NCBI GenBank assembly: GCA_003254905.1 | Contig: QANU01107566.1 | Coordinates: forward strand, 984,587 to 1,048,586 | Origin: Nissolia schottii | Lineage: Eukaryota; Streptophyta; Magnoliopsida; Fabales; Fabaceae | Direction of reading: 5' to 3' | DNA: 64,000 nt | Shown here: positions 11,552 to 23,501 of the stretch, piece by piece | Layout of the letters: every line of letters begins with the position of its first letter | How positions within the stretch are numbered: position 1 is the first letter of the stretch | The notes under the pieces: model-generated | What the model was told of the DNA's origin: nothing | The model's input: only the letters and a program-made list of their open reading frames with translations | Databases searched by the model: none | Made by a program: the position numbers and the translations under genes

Positions 11552-14453
11552 ATGGAATCTTGGGGGTATGTTTCTGAGGGAAAGGGGTGTGCCTCCAACG
11601 ATACACACTCACCTCCTACTACCCTTGGGAGAAGCAAAAGTTCCTTCCTTGGATGGGAACTTAAGACCTTTGAGGATCATCAATCTTTGGAGGAACTGGG
11701 TTTCCCTGATTTGTCTCATGATCTTATTGGTGGACATGGTGGCACAATCACTAGTACTAGTACTTGTACTACTTTGATGGCTTCCCCAATTTCAATTTCT
11801 GGAAGAGGGGACTTCAATTCCAAGCTCTCTAACTCTGCGGCAGGCGGGTCTAAGGGCCGCGATTCTTCCCTCATTGATTTGAAGCTGGGAAGGTTTAGTA
11901 ATGATCATGGAGATGCCATGATGGATCAGGCATTTTCCAAAGGTGCGCCGCCTGTTTTGCCCTCTTCCGAGTCGTCTAATGCCCCCAAGAGAGCACGGGG
12001 TTCGGGTTGGTTCTCGCAGACCGCGTACTGCCAAGTGTATGGATGTAACAAGGATCTCAGCTCCTGTAAGGACTACCACAAGAGGCACAAAGTTTGCGAA
12101 GTTCACTCCAAGACTGCCACAGTCATAGTGAATGGAATTGAGCAGAGGTTTTGTCAGCAATGTAGTAGGTTTGTCGTCTTTCAAATTCTTTAAATTCCTT
12201 TGCTTCTGTGAGCTAGACATGTGTTGATACCTCAAAAGTTTACTCTTATATGCCTATTGGAGTACTAAAACATGTCTCTTTTACCTGCTCAATTGTATGT
12301 CATATGATTTTGAAATGCTTTATGTGGCTTTTGTTTTCATCATTTTCCTTATCACCCTTATATGATTATGCTCATTAGCTTTAAATAAGAAGCTTTGTAG
12401 TTATGATATATAGCTCTGTTGTAATGTTTAGCTTACTATCCAGGTTCCATTTGCTGGCTGAGTTTGATGATGGCAAGCGCAGCTGTCGTAAGCGCCTTGC
12501 AGGCCATAACGAGCGTCGGAGAAAACCACAAGCCGGTATTCACTCTGGAAAGGCCAGCAGGTTGCTTCAGCCATGTGGTGGTAATGATATATAATATGAA
12601 ATCAGATAATGTTATAACTCTCCTCTCTTCTTCCAACTTCCGTTTTTTTTTTTCGAATTTCCCATCCTTCCTTTGGGCGCATGCAAATTCAGTGGATCGC
12701 ATTCTTTGCCATTTCATTTTCATGTTATTGACTGCTGGATTCTAACTGACACTGAGAGTCAAAAGTATTGTTTTTTTTTTTTTTTTTAAAGTTTCTATTT
12801 AACTTCTCTATTTTGACTCTGGTCAAAAGATGTCCTGCTTTCTAACCCTCAAAAAGAAGCTGCTGATTCTCTTGATGGGAATGCATCTACAATGCGTGAA
12901 CTTTTCTATTTCTAATTAGGATTTGGATTTCTGTCCTTATTTGATGGAAGTGAACCATAAGTAAATTATTCAACAAGAATAGTGGTACTAAGGGGAGTGG
13001 TTTTCTCTATACATGTTTGAATGAGATTTCATTTTAGAAATCGAGCTATCTCCCTGTGATCTAACATTTACTTTCCCTTGTTTACAAACACAATGAATTC
13101 AAATTAGTAAGTAACTTTAATTCCTAGTTTTTATGTCATATCACTAACCTCAATGTTTTAGCAGAAATATTAGCTATAAAATAACATGAAGCAGTGTGTT
13201 TACACATTTTATTTTGTGCTAATTTTTTATTGCATTCACAGGATAAAATGAACTTTCTACCTTACATGTGCTAAAACACACAAGTGCATGTAACTAAATT
13301 TTCAAGTTGTTTTAATTTTCAGAATCTCCTGGATTAGTCACTAGACCCTATATGTTTAGCAATATGGCTTAATTGCAAAGCTCTTTTTGGTCCTTTATTG
13401 TTTATCGAACAGCTTCATATACTGATACTAGATTTTGATCGAAAGGTGGTGTGCAACTCTTAAAAGTAACTGATTCCTAGACACCAATTTTATCTACTTC
13501 TGTAGTCATGTGATAGCGTGGCCTTGTTTGATTTGAAGCTTTATGAAGCTCTTGTGGTTCTTGTAGATAGCAGATTCCAGGGGACCATGCTAGCACCATC
13601 ACCTTTTATCTGCTCAGAGATGCTCCCGAGTGGTGTCATTTGTTCCGAGACATATGGAACGAGTGGCTTCTGGAGACCTACAAAAGCGGAACACTGGTCT
13701 AGCCTTCGGCGTCTTTCCTCTATGACTATGGCCAATGAACATCCTCAGTCAAGATCTCTTTTTCCTTCATACAACCAAAAACAATTTCCATTTCTTCAAG
13801 AAACTGGTGCTGAGGCCACTACAGGAAGCATCTTCGGCGAAAGCAATAGCCAATATCAGCAGCATTTCCTTGGGGCCCAAAATTCCGGGTTGCGATCACT
13901 ATTTCAGGACACTGTCTTAGGATATCAGGACTTTAATGTATTTGAATCATTTGATACAGCATCAACTGTTCAAGGACTATCAGGAATTTCAAACTCGGGT
14001 TGTGCTCTCTCTCTTCTGTCATCTCAAGAATCTCAAAAATCTTCAAGCCAATCGTCAGGAATTCCCTTGGATCACCCTTTTATTATTCCAAGCAGCGGTA
14101 GCCATCATCGCAACAGCATGAGTCAGGTTTCTGAAAAGATTGGAGGAATAAGCAGCACACAGACTTCCTCGTGCCGAGTGTCGGATAGGTTTCCATTGGA
14201 ACTGAGTCCTGCAGGCGGAAGTCAGCTTAGCCCGATACTGATATCAGACAACAATGATGTTGTCAACTTTGAAATGGTGGATGGGATTTTCCAAGGTTCA
14301 GATTATGCGAATGTGAAAGGCTGCCTTTCCTGTGAGGTTGCAACAATTGACTTGCTTCAGCTTTCATCGCAGCTTCAGCGAGTCGAGCATCAGAGGCAAT
14401 CCTTGCAGGTGAAGCAAGAAAACGATTCTTCCTGCACTCTCCGGATTACTTAA
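11552..14453 (+). CDS. SPL6: SQUAMOSA promoter-binding-like protein, SPL6-like
   Basis: Nuclear SBP-box transcription factor that binds GTAC-core sites. Three coding exons are inferred: 11552-12168, 12444-12580 and 13567-14453 (546 aa), all with GT-AG boundaries and matching phase. The start MESWGY is chosen over an in-frame ATG 54 nt upstream, whose hydrophobic extension does not look native. The SBP domain spans about residues 159-235, with both zinc-binding Cys/His sets (YCQVYGC...[10 protein letters not shown]...FCQQCSRFH) and a bipartite nuclear signal at 217-233. The first intron splits the SBP domain at the conserved Arg of QQCSR. The C-terminal [18 protein letters not shown] and the KDLSS wording of the SBP domain point to Arabidopsis SPL6 over other SPLs. 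Arabidopsis SPL6 is shorter (about 405 aa). Exon 3 carries a miR156 site, so repression by miR156 in juvenile tissue is expected. Confidence 0.93.
14002..14021 (+). promoter_or_regulatory. miR156/157 target site in SPL6-like exon 3
   Basis: The site GTGCTCTCTCTCTTCTGTCA is complementary to miR156 except at one position, and encodes the ALSLLS motif found at this place in miR156-targeted SPL genes. Confidence 0.95.
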
Positions 14454-14468
14454 GGCTCTTTGGAAGAG

Positions 14469-14898
14469 GTATATACTCCTATTTCATGAAATTTTAATCA
14501 CCAATTTTTCTATATGAATATTACTACATACATTAGCACTTGGCTGTGGGAAAGCTAGTGGCTGGCACTGCACCTAATGCAGTAGCTTGAAATCGTGTTT
14601 CTTTCGCTTTAAAGGAAAATGGAAAAATTAAAATCCGTGGCTTCCATTTGAGTCCCTATATCGGTGGCTGATCAAATTATCTGAACTGCTGCCAATTGTG
14701 AGAGATTTATTTTCTTAATCAATTATACTACTTAATTATGTTTCTTAAACATACCATTTGGGTTTCAAACCAATCAAGTCCCTGCACGATGCATCTAATC
14801 TTCACTGGCAGCATTACTTTCTGTTGTTTAGAGTGTATGTAGACATAGCTTATCTCAGTTCAGAGGATTAAGAAGATTTCGTTTTCGGTTTGATGCAG
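14469..14898 (+). other. probable 3' UTR intron of the SPL6-like gene
   Basis: The donor TGGAAGAG|GTATATA lies 15 nt after the stop codon, and the acceptor GGTTTGATGCAG|GAAAC follows a pyrimidine-rich tract. The 430-bp piece is AT-rich. An intron this close to the stop should not trigger nonsense-mediated decay. Inferred from signals only. Confidence 0.5.
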
Positions 14899-15607
14899 GA
14901 AACGAGCTGTGCAGGATGTAACAGACAGGCACCTATGACATTGATCTTATTCTTAGACAACATAGGCCACAAGCATGGTTTGACTTAAAAGAAGGCTAAC
15001 TGTTTAACTCTCATCTGCTGCTAACTCTTCAGAAATAGTTTGCTTGTGCGGATTCGGATCGAGAAGCTGCGAGTAGCATAACAGACCAAGTAAACAAGTT
15101 AGGCCTTTATCAATCGCATTAGTTGGGACACAAAAGTCCCTCAGTGTTAGTATATCCATCTTGATGGAATAAGCAAAAGCCTGAGATGAGATGTATCAAA
15201 ATGTGCCATTCGGGGCATAAATACTTAAATCAGAATTTGTGTTGTAACAATGCTGTAGTCAACCTTCCCTTCCTTTGTTAGTCACCACCTGAAGCAACGT
15301 TTTACAACTTTCAAAGTTTAACTTGTCACATAAACTCGTACCAAAGATTGCACGTATTTGACTAGAGTCAATTATAATGGTAAAGCACACAAGGCTTAAT
15401 TAATAAGCTGGTCAATTTCATGTCAAAAACATGCTGCACCAACGTTTGCCATTTTAATAACGTTACATAGTTTACAAAGTGTTGGCGTGACCAAACTGAA
15501 AAGGATATAAGCCTCATCGATAATTATCAATATTTGAAAGATATAGGAATAATAATAATCACTGAGTAAGGGGTAACATTTGAACAATTCATGACTACAG
15601 CAACAAG

Positions 15608-15679
15608 GTCGTTGTAGTATAGTGGTGAGTATTCCCGCCTGTCACGCGGGTGACCCGGGTTCGATCCCCGGCAACGGCG
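15608..15679 (+). tRNA. tRNA-Asp (anticodon GTC)
   Basis: A 72-nt cloverleaf: acceptor GTCGTTG pairs with CAACGGC (one T-G wobble), anticodon stem CCCGC/GCGGG, anticodon GTC at 15641-15643, and T-arm CCGGG TTCGATC CCCGG. Internal box A (TAGTATAGTGG) and box B (GGTTCGATCCC) are intact. A seven-T run at 15686-15692 is a suitable Pol III terminator. There is no intron and CCA is not encoded. It looks functional. Confidence 0.97.
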
Positions 15680-15685
15680 TTCTGC

Positions 15686-15692
15686 TTTTTTT
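15686..15692 (+). terminator. Pol III T-run terminator of tRNA-Asp
   Basis: Seven consecutive T residues starting seven bases after the tRNA discriminator base. Confidence 0.85.
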
Positions 15693-16524
15693 ATTGGCTT
15701 TCTCAACTTCTAATTTTGAAAAGGAGGGTTATTATTGCCCTTGTATATGATTAATGGGGACCCAAACGCCTTTATATTTTCTGCTTATCAGTGAAGATTT
15801 TTATACTAATAAATAGTTTAAAATATGCTTCATCCAACCACGCAACTCTAAAATTCAAACCCCCTCATAAAGAATATGACATGTACTTATCAAACAATCC
15901 AATCAATCGACAAATCCCAAAACTCTTTTTTCTCACTAAAAATAAAAATTTAGGTAACACCGCAAGCACATTGTCATAGTTTGGGGGGAAATTAATAAAT
16001 AAATCGTCTGTGCACATTGTTGCCACAGGTGAATTTTGGCACAACTTGTTTGTCCAAAATAATTGGAGAAGGCCAATAAAAATTGTCGGTTGTTCCGTCA
16101 GGTTTTTTTTCTCCTCCTCTGCACAGTTCTGTAAACCTTAGTTTGACTAATTTTTAAAACAAAAAATAAAGAGGTAGACAGATTGAATTTTATCTCCTCC
16201 CACCCTCCTTAATTTGGAAATTAAACTTGAAAATAATTCCAATAAAACCTGTTTTCTTAATCATACAAGAGGTGCCGCTGACAGTATAATTACAGAATAA
16301 TTACCAAACTCAAACAATTTGTGTGACCTTTCCACTTCATAAAACTAAACATGATAATGTTTTAAATATATATTTTTATCCCGGCATTAAACATTCGATA
16401 AAAAGAAATCAATTACAACGATAAGGAAATGTTTTGTCCTAGTTAGTGCCAAACATGGAATATATTATCTTTTAGATATAACAACAAAAAATAAAAAAAG
16501 GTAATACTCAATTTTCTTTTAGTT
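15693..16524. other. intergenic DNA
   Basis: AT-rich. I see no gene and no repeat boundary between the tRNA terminator and the start of the 29-bp minisatellite. Confidence 0.5.
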
Positions 16525-17067
16525 CATGCAATGTCATGTTTTGTTTTTTTTAATTCTCATGCAATTTCTCATTTCCTTCCAATTCTTGTGAGAAGTCACA
16601 TTCCTTAAAAATTTTAACATTGTCCATGTAATGCTACATTTCAATGCAGGTCGGATCGCAATGTCACATTTTTTTTTTCAAATTCCTATGCAATTTCATA
16701 TTTCATTCAAATTTATATGCAACACAACGATTCCTTCCAACTATTGTGCTATACCACATTTCTTTCAAATTCTCGTGTAGTATCAAGTTTCCTTCCAATT
16801 ATTATGACAATCCACGTTTCTTTCAAATTCTCATGCAATATTACATTTACTTAATATTTTCATGCAATGTCACATTTCGTTGCAATTTGATTCCAATATC
16901 ATGTTTCCTTCAAATTCTCGCACAATACCATGTTTCTTTCAAATTTTCAACTAATACAATGTTTTCTTTCAATTACCACGAGCTATGTTTCCTTCAAATT
17001 CTCGTGCATGAACACCTTTCTCATGGAATGCGACATGCTCTTGATACTCTTGTGCAATGCTACATTC
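16525..17067 (+). repeat. decayed 29-bp minisatellite, locus 1
   Basis: About 16-18 diverged units of about 29 bp, each close to TGCAATGCCACGTTTCCTTC followed by AAATTCTCG. Units begin at TGCAA/TGCTA/TGTAG and end ATTCTTG/ATTCTCG. The frames at 16644-17087 are repeat translations and not genes. The same unit forms the array at 58455-58779, which is better preserved. Confidence 0.8.
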
Positions 17068-18660
17068 CGTTGTCAAAAAGAATATAATAATAATTTTTTT
17101 GTCATATATTTTTTGGATTACATAATTAAGTAATTATAAATAACCAACCCTTTTTTTTCATAATCAAATTATATGCAATGAGAATTAAGCCTATGGTTGG
17201 CCTTGATTCTTAATTAGCCCATACTATTTAAACAAACACACTATCCTAAAAAAATTTTAAAAAAATTATTTAAAGAGGTAAGGGGTAATTTGTGGATTTT
17301 TTACCTTTTTATGGGTTGAAAAATAAATTATTCTAGATATATGGCTGAAGGAAAAAAAATTACGGATGTGTGGAAGGAGGGAGGGTTAAAATTTCTGGTT
17401 CTTTCGAAAATAAAAGAGAGAAGAGAAAGGGAACTGAAGGAAGGATGGTGAATTGTGGGGGACCATAGGAGAAGGAGGACGAATTTATAGTATTTTCCCC
17501 CCTGTTGAACCGATTAGACTGCTCTGAATTCGCCTTGGTAAGTGGCAAAATCAACACCGCTGTCTCTGTCCCCAATGCACGCCACCTGCACACGTTGTCC
17601 CCTTCCTGAATTTGCCATCACAGCAGGCAGATTGAGGTCTTGCTTTTTCGTCGCCCAATGCTTTCCCCTGCTACCCCTGCAACTCGTCATGTCATCCTAA
17701 ATTTGCCTAGGCTCATGGCAAATTCAGACCTTGCCTTTTTTTTTTCAGTTTAGGAATTTCTGAATTTGCATGGTAGTATGGCAAATTCAGAAAACAGCAC
17801 CATGCATTCGTAATTTGCAACTGTGGTCCATATTTTATGATCCTAATGCCCCTGAAACCATATACATGTTAATGCCCATAATTTTGTTTATAGAATTCAG
17901 CTACACATATTAGTGTTAATCACACTAATTCAAATTCAAAAACACAACAACAACTTGTTAGTTTCAGCTTTATTTCCTCCTAAGATCACCTTCTCTTAAG
18001 CAGTTGTCCTTGTGCATAAAAAATTATATAGTCTATCTAAAGGATAAGAAATCTTGACATGTGAGATTTCATATCTCTCTTGCAAGTATGCGTGGGTGGC
18101 TGTGAAGTGTGATAAAATATGTTTTGATGATAACAAATAGTATGATGACAAATAGAATGTAAAACGATGTTATATGCTAAACGAAATATATTATATCTGG
18201 TTGATTAAACTTAATGGATATAGCTTAGACATCATACAATGAGACATGAGAAACATCTTTTATTAAAACATATCTAATAACTATTTATATGTGCCTTGAT
18301 GAATTAACTTTGGATATGTTTCTATATGAATAAATATATGCATGAATATATATATATATATCAAGTACTTTACTCTTAGAATGCATGCATGTAAGCCAAA
18401 TAATATTATTGGATAAATATAATGATTTGGTTTATGGCTAATGCATTGATTGAATTATACAAGCATATTAAGATATTGGAGTATTATTGGACTAACTATA
18501 TTTTCAAGTGAGTAATCTCAAGAATGAGGAGGAATAAGAAGGAAAGTAATTTCATGATGCTCAAAGTCTAAAAGGCGGAGAACAAAATGTTATTCTCTTC
18601 TATTCCACTCTATTACTCAACATCTATTCAAACATACTCTAAAGCTCTCCATCTTTCATC
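17068..18660. other. intergenic DNA with a repeated 13-bp motif
   Basis: No gene is recognised. Within 17606-17790 the motif ATGGCAAATTCAG occurs four times in alternating orientation: 17606-17618 (-), 17715-17727 (+), 17760-17771 (-, 12 bases) and 17778-17790 (+). A short TA run lies near 18346. Confidence 0.55.
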
Positions 18661-18685
18661 TTTAAAAGCCTAAAGCCAAACAAAA

Positions 18686-19051
18686 ATGGTGAATCTATCT
18701 CCTAAACCAATCATGTCGACCTCCGTCCTTCTCTCCCCCTCTAAAAAACCATCGTCCTCCTCACCCTCTTCCACACCATTTTCAAATAGCAGCATTCCTC
18801 CCCTCCCTCACCTCCCCTGTATAGTCCCTTGCCTCCTTACGATCTCCAACTTTCCCGTTTTTGACGTCGGCGCCAACCCTTCTGGCCACATCTTTTTTAG
18901 GGTTAACCTTGAATTCCCGAGCCTCCCTTCCACCACATTGTCAATGTCGACCAGTTTATCATCGCCAACCTCCTCAACAACGAGCCCTCCCTCCAACACT
19001 CCTTTGTCGTGTCCGCCACCGCCTGCAACAGTTCCTCCAAAAACTTCTTGA
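18686..19051 (+). CDS. hypothetical Ser/Pro-rich small ORF
   Basis: A 121-codon frame with a favourable context (ACAAAAATGGTG), preceded by a CT-rich stretch that looks like a leader. The product is about half Ser and Pro, with no recognisable domain. A second frame across about 18935-19050 (with VDQFIIANLLNNEPS) reads more like ordinary protein, which suggests a decayed gene whose frame has shifted. I cannot assign a function. It could equally be non-coding GC-rich DNA in an AT-rich setting. Confidence 0.25.
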   Translation: MVNLSPKPIMSTSVLLSPSKKPSSSSPSSTPFSNSSIPPLPHLPCIVPCLLTISNFPVFDVGANPSGHIFFRVNLEFPSLPSTTLSMSTSLSSPTSSTTSPPSNTPLSCPPPPATVPPKTS

Positions 19052-19119
19052 CGTCAACAATGTCAACATCCTCAAAACCTCTCAACCAAACCCTAATTTT
19101 GCTCCTCTCTCATTGTAGT

Positions 19120-20727
19120 TGTGGGAAAGAGGTATATAAAAAAATATGATGAAGAAAGAGAAGAATATGAGATTTTTTTTTTATTCAATGAGATTTTTTT
19201 TCTCTAATATTGAGATATGGAAATTTGAGATAACATATGCTTTTTATTTTATTTTATTCAAAATAAATAGTTAAATTAATTTTATCGTTCCCATCAAATT
19301 TAACATCTACGAGTCTCTTAACCCTTCGAAACGCCCCTTGATTTTTCTTGCATGCTTAAGCATTGTGAGGTATACACCCCTTCGATCAAATCAGAATTTC
19401 TTTTCTGATTATGAGATCTTTTCATTTTAATTATCTGACATCTGAATGTTTGAGGTAAAATATGTATTTTTATTTCTTTTATTTAGTATACATAGGTTTA
19501 ATTAATTATACTTAATTTTTTTAATATTTTAAGAATAGAGAACATGTAGCACATCTATTTCTATAAAAAAGAATTTATTCAATTTAAAAAAAATTACAAT
19601 AAAATTAATGACCAAACTTAGAATATATCTATTTTTTATTTTATTTTTTTGATTTCTATGAGACTTGTTTATTTTTTTATTCTATGGGATTTGAAACTTT
19701 GAAATATACTATATGTATTTTTATTTTATTTAAAATATAAGAGCCATTTATTTACAAATAGATGACTACATAAGACATAACATTTTTATTTCAAGATCTT
19801 TATTATTAGTAATGGAATGGTAAGAGATAGTATTTCTTTTATCTTTATTATCATTAGTAATGAATTAGTCTAAATATATATTATTAGTAATTTTTTTTGT
19901 ACATTTTATAAAAAGGTTGTTATTTTTTTAAAATCATAGTACATAAAATTAAAAACAAATTAATTAGTACTAATGAGCTATTTTTAAAAAAATCATGAAA
20001 TGCTAAAATAGATGTTTATAAATAGCCTTTAAATTAAAAATCAAATCTACGTAAACACATTTCAATCACATGGGTGGAACCACCAAAACATTGACTCCTA
20101 CATTAACTATTCAAAGAAAATAAATGGTGTTGATTGTATGACAATTAAAATGGATTTTTTAGATGAACAAAATGCACATAAATAGTAATTTTGCAACCTT
20201 GCAAACGTAGACTGCGCTGATTTGTTATTACTTGATTGGAATGATGGCAAGATTTGATCATATTATTGTATTATAATACTTAATTTCAGTAATTTGTATA
20301 ATTATGAACATGCGTTGTAACTATTTAATTTGTTACCTTATTAAATTTGCGAATAGGCAGGTAGGATGCGGGTTCAAAATTACCTCTAAGCAGGTAAGAT
20401 ATGAGACGAGATTTGTACACACACAAGCCACAAGGTGTGTGAGTAGCAAATATTAACCTCGAGTAGGCTACCCATGATCATCTCTATAAAAGCAATAATC
20501 TCATTATCAAATCAGAAAACTACCATCCTCGATCAAATTATAAGGTGCAACCCAATATGAAAATTTATTGTTCTAAGCAAATAGTAAAATGATAAGTATA
20601 GCCATGTCATATCCTCTGCCCTGCCTAACAATTTAACTAAGAGCCGCACAGATCCTAGGCAAAAAGGGATACTACAAGATACTGCTTCATAACTATATAT
20701 TAAGAGACGTTAACATCAATAATAGAT
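19120..20727. other. AT-rich intergenic DNA
   Basis: Long A/T stretches and no supported gene. The last 50-100 bp before 20728 should contain the RGP 3' UTR, since that gene is on the minus strand. Confidence 0.5.
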
Positions 20728-22150
20728 TTACTTTGCCGGAGTCGGACCATTGGCCAATCCATCAGATTTCCCCCCAGATGGGTTCAGTTCATCCCATGCT
20801 TCAATCCATGTGACCATGGCATCTGCAAGCTTGTTGAAATAATCATCAACCTTGCCAAGTTTTTCCTTAACCTGTTTGGAGAGCTCAATGTAGCATTTCT
20901 GAACAGAAGTGCAATCCTTTGGAAGAGTGGCAGATTGGAAGAATGGAATTAGCTCTTCCTGCCAGAAAATTCCCTTGTACTCCTTCTTGAGGTTCACAAA
21001 TGGGTTGCTAGCTTTGCTGTGCCAGATGTAGGGCAACCCTGTCTTCACCCCCAATCCCAGATGATCACATATGACCTACATAGATAGCCAACAAAGAACC
21101 AATTCAACCCAAAGTTAGACACAATAGTGCTGCATAATGCCATGTTTGGATTTCAAGTGGGACACGACACTTGTAGGGCCTGTATATACATATATATCAT
21201 TCATTACAGAGAAATCCAAACTTGATTGACGAATGAGGAAATTGAAAGACCTTGGTGCACCAGCCGGCCCACATATCGTCGTAGCGGCCGATGGGCTGTC
21301 CATCACCCATGAGTCCAAAGTACATTGCAGGACCGATCAATTCGCGGTTGAATGCCAAGTTCATACCACACATGGGGAAGAGGGTTCCCTTTGGAATTGT
21401 CAGAACTGCATCAACATACCTGCAAAAAGGGGTGTGGGAACAGGAAGATCGCGATGAAACAAGAAGAAGAACATACATACCTGGTGTTCCTCTCCAGAGG
21501 CTTGACGAGCTGAGTGGGGGCGTCATAGTCAGGAATGTTGAGCCAGAGGCCGTGAGAGACAGCGGTAGGAGCGCCCTCGCGCAGGCTAAAGGGATATCCG
21601 CGGACGAAATCAGCAGCGTCGGCGTAGGGATCATAGAGAGTGTTGAAGAAGTACGGGGTGGATGGAGTGAGAAGGTTGTTGATGTGCTGGTGCAGGGCGT
21701 TGATGTCTCTCCCAGAGGGATCCTTAGCAACCTGAGAAAGAATCAACAGGGAGGGATCTCTCAGATCAGATCTGGGAGGACAGAGGAGTCAACGGGAAAA
21801 AGAATAGCGGTTGACCAGATCCAGAAGGAGAATGAACTTACGAAGCAGTCGTCGTCGATGGTGTAGACGTACTTCTTGTTGGAGACCATGTAGCCGAAGC
21901 AGCGGCAGGCGGAGTCCTTGAAGGAGATGCAGGAGGCCTTGGGGCCCAAGATGCGGTTGATGTCGTTGCGGTTGTAGAGGTCGTAGTCGAAGCCCTCGGG
22001 GACCTTGACGACCTTGGAAGGGTCGCCGTCCTGGACGATGATGAGGTGGTAGGGCTGGAAGAAGGGGCGCCACATCTCCAGGAAGTCCAGGTTCCTAATG
22101 GTGGGGATCACGATGTCCAGCTCGTCCTTCAGGAGAGGAGCCGACGACAT
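20728..22150 (-). CDS. RGP1: UDP-arabinopyranose mutase / reversibly glycosylated polypeptide
   Basis: Converts UDP-arabinopyranose to UDP-arabinofuranose for arabinan, arabinoxylan and glycoprotein synthesis; a cytosolic protein associated with the Golgi. Four exons are inferred: 22150-21842, 21731-21481, 21419-21251 and 21075-20728, giving 358 aa against 357 in Arabidopsis RGP1. The start [12 protein letters not shown] aligns with the family N-terminus; an upstream in-frame ATG would add a Pro-rich tail and is rejected. The DDD motif (TIDDDCF) is at residues 99-101 at the end of exon 1. The reversibly glycosylated Arg is Arg147 in [13 protein letters not shown], equivalent to Arg158 of Arabidopsis. 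[17 protein letters not shown] follows in exon 3. All landmarks are intact. Class I (RGP1/2/3-like) is clear from wording; the exact paralogue is not. The exon 3 donor reads GTCTTT, slightly unusual beyond GT. Confidence 0.95.
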
Positions 22151-22245
22151 TGTGAGGGAGAGGATGTGGGATGTGGGGGGTGGGGGATGAGGGATGAGGG
22201 GTTGAGGGGTGAGGGGTTTATGTAATTTGAGGATCCGGCCACGTG
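22151..22245 (-). promoter_or_regulatory. C-rich leader and G-box upstream of RGP
   Basis: On the minus strand the 60-70 bases before the ATG are a near-repeat of CCCTCA/CCCCTCA units (22161-22218), probably the 5' UTR. A G-box CACGTG lies at 22240-22245, about 90 bp upstream of the ATG. Its use is inferred. Confidence 0.5.
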
Positions 22246-22289
22246 ACACTACGCGGATGCACCACTTTACTTTTACCACATCTGCCGCC

Positions 22290-23328
22290 GTTACATGGGT
22301 TACTTTTTCACATAATTAAGGTAAAAGAATTATTTTAGAGAGATTTAAGCTCGGAATATTTGATTTCTTTTTTATTTTTCATACATATCTTTCTATTAAA
22401 GACAATAGTGTAACTCGCATTGTCCCTTAACCATGTTGGTGTGAGGATGGTAATGGACGCCAACCGTCAATTATTGCCAGTGGTGGACACCCCGATCAAT
22501 GCACAATCAAAAAACAATAGTCATATTGTTCGCAGCCCAAAAACACCCATTTCCCCCCTAATTTCTATTAATCTCACATTTTCTATGAAATTCTAACATT
22601 CGCATGGGAAATGAATGTTTCTGAACATGTTTATTTATAAACTTACCTTCAAATTAAAATTAAATTTTTTTAAGTTATTTATTCTACCATTGTTGTTCTT
22701 GGGTAATTTTATGAATGACATTTGTCTATATAGTGCATATAAGCTTGAGTTCTAATATTTTTTTTTATTATTTTGACATAATGGATCCCAAACGGAAGAT
22801 GAGAATTATTCCATTTTTTATTTTGCATTTGAAGTTGATGAATTTGAGTAATTACGCGTTGCATGAAAAATAAGAAAAATTATATACTTATTTATAATTA
22901 CTAAAAATTTGAGGGAATAAATAATTTTTTAGGTAGTTGAGAAAATATTTAGTTATATGGGAATTATATGTAAATATGAGTTAATGTATGTAATGATCAA
23001 TTTTTTATTTTAATTAGTTAGAGGTCTTTTTGAAAAAATAAAAAATATTCACGGGAATGTTAGTGTGAACCAAACGCAAGAGCAGTTCATTCTCATGCAT
23101 CTTCTACAAGATTACTAGGAATTTAATCTGCAAATCAAACATGTTTAAATGTCATTCTTGAGAAAGTCATTCCTAGGAATAACATTCACGAGAATGTTAT
23201 TTCTAGAAATGCTAACATATTCCACGAATCACACGAGGCATGAAAGTCTTCTTATAGTAGGAATCTTGTAGCAAGGATTTTTTCTATTTCCAAAACTCGA
23301 ACTTAAGATCACTGATTAAAAGATCATT
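22290..23328. other. intergenic DNA
   Basis: No gene is recognised. It includes the distal RGP promoter. A short stretch near 23160-23215 repeats the phrase ATTCCTAGGAAT/ATTCACGAGAATG in both directions. Confidence 0.45.
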
Positions 23329-23343
23329 ATTCATCTCCATCTT

Positions 23344-23501
23344 TTTTAGGTTGTCTGCCCGGTATCTAAGGCTTAGCCTGACCCGGGTCGCGCACCTGGC
23401 TATGGCAGGTGAGTCACTGCGTACACAAGGTCTCGAACTCGGGACCTTGCTTAAGTGATACCAAACCGCTTACCACTTGGACTAACTCCCGTTGGTTATT
23501 C
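23344..23501 (-). mobile_element. tRNA-derived SINE, copy 1
   Basis: Read on the minus strand it has a Pol III box A (TAGTCCAAGTGG) and box B (GAGTTCGAGACC), then a body ending in CCTAAAAAA. It is flanked by near-identical 15-bp duplications, ATTCATCTCCATCTT at 23329-23343 and ATTCATCACCATCTT at 23502-23516. These are SINE hallmarks. A second copy lies at 41644-41804. Confidence 0.85.

Noticed and set aside
16644-17133. 147-codon and 67-codon frames
   Set aside because: They are read-through of the 29-bp minisatellite; the unit is not a multiple of three, so no protein repeat is conserved.
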